Of a DNA stretch of 12,913 bases, positions 8,387 to 12,913 are shown in pieces. A program made the translations under genes and the position numbers. Source of the stretch: Asterionellopsis glacialis (taxonomy: Eukaryota; Bacillariophyta; Plagiogrammaphyceae; Rhaphoneidales; Asterionellopsidaceae); contig WKLE02002592.1 of the NCBI GenBank assembly GCA_014885115.2, forward strand, positions 1 through 12,913, written 5' to 3'. The notes under the pieces are model-generated. The model searched no databases. It was not told where the DNA came from and saw only the letters and a list, made by a program, of their open reading frames with translations. The stretch's first letter is position 1; every line of letters begins with the position of its first letter.

Positions 8387-8645
8387 TGTCAGAATCGAGT
8401 ATGTGTTGATTAACTATTTCCTAAATTATATTAACTTTTCAATTTATTTGTTAATCGCTGCAGCTACTGATAACTGTGGAAACCAAGTCTACTCGCGATG
8501 ACAGCCTGGACCATCAGGGGTGGGGTTTTACTAAAAGTAAAACGCTTATGTCGTTCAATCTGGCTGAAATCGGAAGTAGTGATTGATAGTCCTAAATTAT
8601 AGTTACTCTACGAGCTCAGACTTTCGGTCTGCCCTTATCCTCTCA
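8387..8645 (-). repeat. 5' LTR, full length (259 bp)
   Basis: It begins TGTCAG and ends CTCTCA (plus strand), giving the TG...CA ends. It contains two copies of tcctaaattata (8419-8430, 8590-8601), a CAGAC/GTCTG hairpin near its U3-side end, and a 7-bp hairpin ttttact-aaa-agtaaaa at 8526-8542. It should drive transcription toward lower coordinates. I cannot place a promoter with confidence, although AT-rich runs near 8425-8450 lie close to its downstream end. Confidence 0.92.
8526..8542. other. Perfect 7-bp hairpin in LTR
   Basis: The sequence ttttact, loop aaa, then agtaaaa. It lies in the part missing from the other LTR, so its conservation cannot be tested here. Confidence 0.45.
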
Positions 8646-8650
8646 ACGGG
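8646..8650. repeat. Target site duplication, right
   Basis: acggg directly follows the CA end of the right LTR and equals 929-933. Confidence 0.85.
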
Positions 8651-8985
8651 ACGCCCTTTTAAGTCCTCTTATGTCTCAGTGTTATTTCTTACAGCATCAT
8701 TGGGCTTCTTTAGAAAACCTAGCAGTCCCCATGCATAAGCTGGTTTTTTTACATTGTCAATGTGGTGATTCTCACAACGTGATGTATTAATATTTTGTAG
8801 GTCTGATGAAACTTTGTTGTTTTCAAACCAACTCCTGCTGTCCTTTGTACAACTTTTTTATACTTGTGCATCAATGTCCAAAAAGATACTTCATACTCAT
8901 CAATAGTAGAATATAACTTTTTCCATGTTTCATCCATGCTTCCCAGGCCAATAACTGCTCATCTACATCAGAGAGGAAATCCTGG
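8651..8985 (-). pseudogene. Transposase-like ORF fragments, right side
   Basis: On the minus strand, 8985-8928 encodes an EQLLAWEAWMKH helix. A one-base loss in a T run relative to the left copy then shifts the frame, and 8937-8749 reads VSFWTLMHKYKKVVQRT followed by GLKTTKFHQ, a motif I recall near the C-terminus of this family. Another shift near 8750 leads to a frame with AYAWGLLGFLKKP and TAA at 8669-8671, ending KGRP at the insertion site. That last segment looks like an N-terminal part and runs in frame into the left part (928 down). So the end of one copy appears joined head to tail to the start of another. Only fragments are present and no function is expected. Confidence 0.55.
8838..8962. 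repeat. 126-bp direct repeat, copy 2
   Basis: Partner of 90-215. One base shorter: CATGG here against CATTG in the left copy on the minus strand. The comparison suggests the ancestor read CAT TGG, so the left copy turned Trp into TGA while the right copy lost a T. Confidence 0.85.
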
Positions 8986-9241
8986 TCACTCCTGAATAGA
9001 TTTTATGTGACCCTGGTAACAAAATTTATCCATCTTTTTTATTTTCTCTTACCTCCAAAATGTCTTCCAAAGTAATATTTTAATAACCATCTTGTAAAAG
9101 CCAAAGACAATGACAAAAATGTTAGAATTGTGAACGTGAAAATATTAGTACCTCAATGAATGTGCTCACCTTAAAAAAGAAACATAAAACAAAATTTTAC
9201 AAAGTTAGGAAAAACAAAATAATTAATTACATAATTTTTTT
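8986..9241. other. Non-coding spacer with possible splice sites
   Basis: AT-rich sequence with no sustained open frame. On the minus strand there is a strong donor-like GAG|GTAAGA near 9047-9055, and pyrimidine-rich acceptor-like stretches ending AG near 9170 and 9100. These could bracket tiny exons linking 9242-9790 to the transposase-like fragments, but no consistent frame came out when I tried. Confidence 0.25.
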
Positions 9242-9790
9242 CTAATTACCTTTGTTTACCATTGTGTCTCTATTTTTCTTGAGGTTTTTCTCTAACTGCA
9301 AAGATGTTGTTTCATCTAAGTCAAGTTTTGAGTTTTGAAACATATTAAGAACCTGATTTTGAATAGAACTTTGCACGTCTGCTCTGCATGAATTTAAAGC
9401 TGTCTTAGCTATTTCCAATATCCTCAAATTTCATCTTCTTGCTTCCAATGCAAACTGTTGCAAAACCCGCCTGCCAAATGTTTTGTCATTGCTCAAATCT
9501 TCAAATTCATCCTCTGATTTCAAATTTTTTTTTGAATGAAACAATGTGTACTTTACCTTTTTTTGAACATCTGTAGCCATGCCAAGGTCTACTTTGAGTG
9601 GCATCTGCTTTGCTAAATTATTTTGAATAAGTTGTTCTTTTTCCTTTCTAATTTTTTCCAGCTTGTGTTGTAATTGCTCATACTCTTCCATGGATCGATA
9701 GTCTGAACCAGAGTTTGAAGTAGAACTGATACTCTCTCTGTCTGACGATACCGAATGTTTGTTGTACACTACCAATGATGTTGGCGCCAT
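9242..9790 (-). CDS. Unrecognised coiled-coil protein with one internal TGA
   Basis: It starts at ATG 9788-9790 (MAPTSLVVYNKH), followed by a Ser-rich segment, then a Glu/Lys/Gln heptad region from about residue 35 to 60 (EEYEQLQHKLEKIRKEKEQL) that looks like a short coiled coil. A mixed charged region follows to TGA at 9431-9433, and the same frame runs on for another 60 residues to TAG at 9242-9244. Continuing in one frame with the same composition suggests one protein with a recent nonsense change, a readthrough, or an assembly error. The end reads AACAAAG|GTAATTAG, a plausible splice donor, so the stop may be intronic. I do not recognise the family. An alternative is the first ORF of a mobile element. 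An AT-rich TATATAA stretch lies near 10010-10030, about 230 bp upstream. Confidence 0.5.
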
Positions 9791-10134
9791 GGTTTGGTTG
9801 CTTTGATAACAAACCAGAAGTCTTCGGACGCGTTTGTTTGCGTTTTGCTTTGCTTTTGAGTAATATTGTGTGGCTTGTCTTCGTCAAAATAGTTCCTGGC
9901 ACACCAACAGCGGTATGACACTAGATGCTCTTATCTCATGTAGGATCTACACAAATTGTATACAGGGATTCAAGTATCAAGGCTCTAATAAAACATAAGA
10001 ATTTTTTTCTATATATTTTATATAAAAATTAATAAGTCATAAATCAAAATCAAAAATCTCATACCAAAATATACATATCTGAAAGGTAATCATCATGACA
10101 GTAAATACTTATTTTTTGAATTTACTATCCCAAA
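9791..10134. other. Intergenic AT-rich stretch
   Basis: No credible open frame apart from an overlapping shadow upstream of the 9790 start. It holds poly-A/T runs and a TATATAA-type motif (minus strand) near 10010-10030 that could serve the leftward gene at 9790. Confidence 0.4.
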
Positions 10135-10318
10135 GGGCTGACTTGTTGTAATATGGGTGATAGGCCTGGCCAACTTCCTTCTAGAACTAGGTGTTCCGTA
10201 AATCGTTTTTTAACAAAACAAATGATATAAAAGGATCGTATGTATAAAATTTGTATAATAATCCTTTTTTTACTCCTTTTTTAAAAACAGAAATTTTTTG
10301 CATACCTATTTGCAAACT
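10135..10318. repeat. 184-bp tandem repeat, unit 1
   Basis: It starts gggctgacttgttg and includes aatatgggtgataggcc followed by tggccaacttcct. It aligns end to end with the next unit (10319) with scattered substitutions and length changes in the T and A runs. No protein frame is shared. The unit has the palindrome aggcct beside tggcca. Confidence 0.85.
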
Positions 10319-10505
10319 GGGCCAACTTGTTGGAATATGGGTGATAGGCCTGGCCAACTTCCTGCTAGTACTAGGTGTTACGTAAATCGTTTTTTTAACA
10401 AAAAAAATAATATAAAATGATCATATGCATAAAATTTTTATGATAATCTTTTTTTATACTCCTTTTTTAAAACAAGTAAATTACCGCATACCTTTTTGCA
10501 AAAGA
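10319..10505. repeat. 184-bp tandem repeat, unit 2
   Basis: Second head-to-tail unit, starting gggccaacttgttgg. The near-identical core tgataggcctggccaacttcc is the best conserved part of both units. The variable parts are homopolymers. It could be a minisatellite or remains of a non-autonomous element; nothing shows which. Confidence 0.85.
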
Positions 10506-10656
10506 TACGCTTTTCATGTCAAAAACTTCACATGGCGTTTGTCTATTCTATCAATTACGTTTACATCAATATCTCCTCTCATACACACACAATTGTTTCC
10601 CCAAGGCACTCATTTGATTGGTAAGAAAACAACAAACACAATGATATATAATATTA
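10506..10656. other. Spacer without recognised feature
   Basis: A short AT-rich spacer between two sets of tandem repeats. An open stretch on the plus strand reaching 10661 begins inside the repeat and shows no recognisable protein features. Confidence 0.4.
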
Positions 10657-11046
10657 TCTGATTTTTTGCAAACTTGGTGGTGTTCTCTTCTCTTTCGTAG
10701 TACTAAGTTTACGTAGAATCTAGGTAGACATTGTTCTTTGCAAAAAAATCTGGTGCAGCAAGACTAATTCTTTTTCTTCTTCTTTTGCATAGGCTCAACA
10801 AGAGATCCAACAACAGCGGTGGTTCCCAGCACTGTCTAAGCAACCACATCCTCTTTATTTCCTCAAGTTAATGTTGTTCTGGTTTGCCAATAAGCTTTGC
10901 TCTCTACATAAAAATATTACAAGGCTTTTCCATAGCACAGTTTTTGTCAGACCTAATCAGTTTCTATCTGTTGTAGTTGCTGGATCTTGGCTAGTAGGGT
11001 ATTCTGCTAACGCATCCCTTTAGCAAAGACACAACAACACAAGCTG
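10657..11046. repeat. 390-bp tandem duplication, unit 1
   Basis: It runs from tctgattttttgcaaac to cacaagctg and repeats directly at 11047. Compared with unit 2 it has about 22 extra bases near 10810-10835 (cagcggtggttcccagcact) and lacks about 43 bases near the start. Long blocks such as taagtttacgtaga and ttttccatagcacagtttttgtcag are nearly identical. Confidence 0.88.
10793..11023 (+). other. Open exon-like frame in repeat unit 1
   Basis: This frame is open for 76 codons between a TAG that forms part of an acceptor-like signal (pyrimidine run, gcatag) and TAG 11021-11023. It begins AQQEIQQQRW and contains FWFANKLCSL and VVAGSWLVGYS. The same frame is open in unit 2, with about nine amino-acid differences over the shared part. 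There is no ATG near the start, so if real it is an internal exon. I do not recognise it. The many replacement differences argue against strong selection. Confidence 0.3.
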
Positions 11047-11445
11047 TCTGATTTCTTGCAAACAGCAGGACATATCATCGATTTTAATCTCGTCATTGAT
11101 TTTTTCAGGTTGGTGGTGTTCTTTTCTCTTTCCTGGTACTAAGTTTACGTAGAGTCTAGGTAGACATTGTTCTTTGCAAAAAAAAACAGGTGCAGCCAGT
11201 CTAATTTTTTTTTTGCATAGGCTCAACAAGAGATCCAACAACTAAGCAACTCTTCATTTCCTCAAGTTAACATTTTTCAGGTTTGCCAATAAGCTTTGCT
11301 CTCTTGAGAAAAATATTACAAAGCTTTTCCATAGCACAGTTTTTGTCAGAACTAATCAGTTTCTATCTGTTTTAGTTGCTGGATCTTGGCTATTAGGGCA
11401 TTCTGCTGCGCATCCCTTTAGCAAAGACACATCAACACAAGCTGT
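11047..11445. repeat. 390-bp tandem duplication, unit 2
   Basis: Second head-to-tail copy, ending acaagctg near 11443. The 43-bp segment near 11066-11108 (ending gattttttcag) is absent from unit 1, and the 22-bp segment of unit 1 is absent here. The two units are similar enough that the duplication is probably fairly young. Confidence 0.88.
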
Positions 11446-11518
11446 TGCAAAATCAGGTTCTCTGTTTGGTAGACATTCGTTTCAAGCTGCTCTTGAGACA
11501 TTCAATTGCAGGAATTGA
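11246..11518 (+). other. Open exon-like frame in repeat unit 2
   Basis: A stop-to-stop frame of 90 codons without an ATG, bounded by TAA 11243-11245 and TGA 11516-11518. It contains FRFANKLCSLEKNI and LVAGSWLLGHSAAHPF, matching unit 1, and runs past the repeat end into GRHSFQAALETF. The 22-bp difference shifts the start relative to unit 1, so both copies cannot use the same upstream frame. It could be the remains of a duplicated exon. No family recognised. Confidence 0.3.
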
Positions 11519-11691
11519 TTGTTTTTACAGCGTTGATCCTTGACCTGGATTTGACCTTTTTATCCATTCTGGTTTGGCTCAGACTTATTGTTCTCATTAC
11601 AGTATATCGTGATTTGTTTACAAAATGGATAGGAGCTAGACTCTGTTAACTCCTAACTTCAATATTGTTGATCTAATCAAGGCAGGGCAAA
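11519..11691 (+). other. Gap between repeats and right-hand gene
   Basis: It contains acceptor-like signals (gtttttacag at 11521-11530, tctcattacag near 11590-11602) and a short hydrophobic open frame (11497-11649), but no sustained coding. It may be intron, or further decayed coding sequence of the gene at 11692. Confidence 0.3.
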
Positions 11692-12913
11692 ATGAAAACT
11701 CTCGATGATCTACTAACAAGTCGCCCATTAACTACAAGACTTTTGTCTTCCAAGGCACAGACCTCCAAGAATTTTGGTTTTTTTTATATTTCTCTGCAGG
11801 AGTTGGTAAATTTGAAATCAGATGAGCTTATTGTTAAGCCATTCATTCAATATTTATCTAAATGAGAGGTGCAACCAGAGAAACCAAGTGGTTGAAAGAA
11901 AAAAAAAAGATTTGTTGTGTCTTTTGTCCAAACCAGATTTTTTTTAAACAATATAAGTCTGACAAAGACAATTCTGGAGATATTCAAGACCAACTAGACG
12001 ACATCATCTACAACAAAGCTTTGGAATTCTTTAAAGCAATCTTTGATGGTGATGAACAAGACTGGATCAAACAGAGTTTGGACTGCTCTGGTTTGATCAT
12101 TCTTTGTGGGACAACAGATCCAAAAACTCTGGTGATCCCCAATGTGTTTTTACTTACACCAATATAGTTGGTTGCATTGCTTACTTTTCGACGGACACAA
12201 GTATCTTCATCAACTTGTTAGCATGTAACACCAAGAAAAGACCTAATGATATCATCCAGAATGCCCAATCTTATCCAATAGTTGCATCCTCAAAGCATCA
12301 AGAAGTTCTCAAAAACGATAGGTTTCTAACCATACCTCAGGAATGAAGCGTTTTGGAATTCTGGTGTGGGGATTTTTTTGCCGTGCTTTTGCTGGTAGAG
12401 TCAACCTTTTTGAACAAGACCTTACTCCAACTACTTTGCATATGGACATGTTTGCTCAGATTTCCAAGAGACTTCAAATTGTTTGGCAGTTCTACAATCG
12501 CAACAATTTTATTGTAATTTACAAGGAAGAAATTAATCTTAAAGATCCAGCCACTGCCAAAAATCTTGATAGAAAAAGGACATCAAGTTGGAACTACAAG
12601 GTTCAAAAATTGTTGCCAGATGATTTGTATGAACATCTTTTCTGAATAAGATGGGTGTGTAAATGGATCATGCTACCTTCATTATGTTAATTATTGGAAC
12701 TACAACGAACCAATGATATTAGTCCAACAGATGCAGCCATTTTTGAAGCTGTACAATTGGCCAGCTACCTTCAAGTATGGTATCGAAGAAGAAACCCTAT
12801 CAGCTTTAAAACCACTACCTTCCAAAGAGCAAAGCAGTGATAGTGATGTAACTTTTGTTTGTGGTAGCTGTCAAAAATTGGATAATCAAGTTCACCCAGA
12901 CCTGAAATGTTTG
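11692..12913 (+). pseudogene. Broken plus-strand gene, possible acetyltransferase-like core, truncated by window end
   Basis: A chain of open stretches in changing frames: ATG 11692 to TGA 11863-11865; 11862 to about 12120; about 12120 to TGA 12344-12346; 12343 to TGA 12643-12645; then an open frame from about 12650 to the end. Neighbouring stretches abut or overlap by a few bases (ATGA at 11862 and 12343), and each change fits a missing base in or beside an A or T run; the last needs two. So it is probably one protein of over 400 residues. The middle has a strand-rich part (CVFTYTNIVGCIAYFS, IFINLLA), then MKRFGILVWGFF and VWQFYNRNNF, which loosely recall GNAT motifs A and B. The last part is acidic and Ser-rich, then CGSC with further Cys, a possible zinc site. 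No firm family; ATG 11692 is the first plausible start. Confidence 0.5.

Larger units (their letters stand above)
934..8645 (-). mobile_element. Ty1/copia LTR retrotransposon, CoDi-like, defective
   Basis: A full-length but inactive copia-type element of 7,712 bp read on the minus strand. Order from its 5' end: LTR (8645-8387), primer site (8386-8370), leader with a hairpin, gag-pol from ATG 8094 to TAA 1062-1064, polypurine tract, 3' LTR (1021-934), with a 5-bp target duplication. Integrase lying before RT makes it Ty1/copia rather than Gypsy. Motifs such as APPPQQPLYM, IPPGY and ALSSTEAEF resemble diatom CoDi polyproteins from memory. The polyprotein would have been about 2,340 codons, well above the roughly 1,400 of copia, because of a long coiled-coil N-terminus. 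It carries 14 in-frame stops and several frame breaks. The aligned parts of the LTRs differ at 4 of 88 positions, all transitions, so the insertion is not recent. Confidence 0.93.

Noticed and set aside
934..8650. Functional UGA = Trp nuclear code
   Set aside because: Considered because of the TGA bias. TGG is also used, CpG decay explains several sites, and the element is broken in other ways. Kept only as a low-probability alternative.
9678..9902. 74-codon minus-strand frame overlapping the 9790 start
   Set aside because: Out of frame with the coiled-coil ORF and mostly in its upstream region; basic composition without motif.
11020..11241. 73-codon minus-strand frame in the 390-bp repeat
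   Set aside because: It crosses the junction of the two repeat units and is antisense to the conserved plus-strand frame.
1..12913. tRNA, rRNA, CRISPR, bacterial operon or phage
   Set aside because: No cloverleaf, rRNA core or spaced short repeats were seen. The retrotransposon structure, splice-like signals and lack of ribosome binding sites indicate a eukaryote.

Overview
This is a eukaryotic window, most likely from an alga of the diatom/stramenopile type. Three things suggest that. It carries a long Ty1/copia element whose integrase and reverse transcriptase read like the diatom CoDi group. It carries a degenerate transposase-like ORF of a kind I recall from algal genomes. The flanks are AT-rich with splice-like signals, and there are no bacterial operons or ribosome binding sites. 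The taxonomic call is inference from recalled family likeness and was not searched.

Layout. Positions 1-928 (minus strand) hold most of a decayed transposase-like ORF. A 7.7 kb LTR retrotransposon (934-8645, minus strand) is inserted into it, flanked by the 5-bp target duplication acggg (929-933 and 8646-8650). The element has a full 259-bp 5' LTR, a primer site touching it, one gag-pol frame in the order Gag, zinc knuckle, protease, integrase, RT, RNase H, a polypurine tract and an 88-bp 3' LTR. The short LTR equals the long one minus exactly 171 bp between two 12-bp repeats. Gag-pol is dead: 14 in-frame stops (11 of them TGA), at least four frame breaks, an integrase deletion that removes the catalytic Glu segment, and an RT catalytic Asp changed to Asn.

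Right of the element, 8651-8985 continues the transposase-like ORF, and its reading frame is continuous across the insertion point. It also holds a second copy of a 126-bp segment found at 90-215, so at least two copies of that older element meet here. Positions 9242-9790 (minus) hold an unrecognised coiled-coil gene with one internal TGA and a donor-like end.

The right third (9791-11690) is mostly non-coding and repeated: a 184-bp tandem pair (10135-10505) and a 390-bp tandem pair (10657-11445). Both copies of the larger repeat keep a related open frame on the plus strand. From 11692 to the window end, a plus-strand gene of at least 400 codons is read in four successive frame changes. It has a weak acetyltransferase-like core and a CxxC segment at the truncated end. 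All its frame breaks fit single-base losses in or beside short A or T runs, so either pseudogene decay or assembly error could explain them.

Together the window is a nest of decayed mobile DNA next to one possible host or element gene. I see no tRNA, rRNA or CRISPR.
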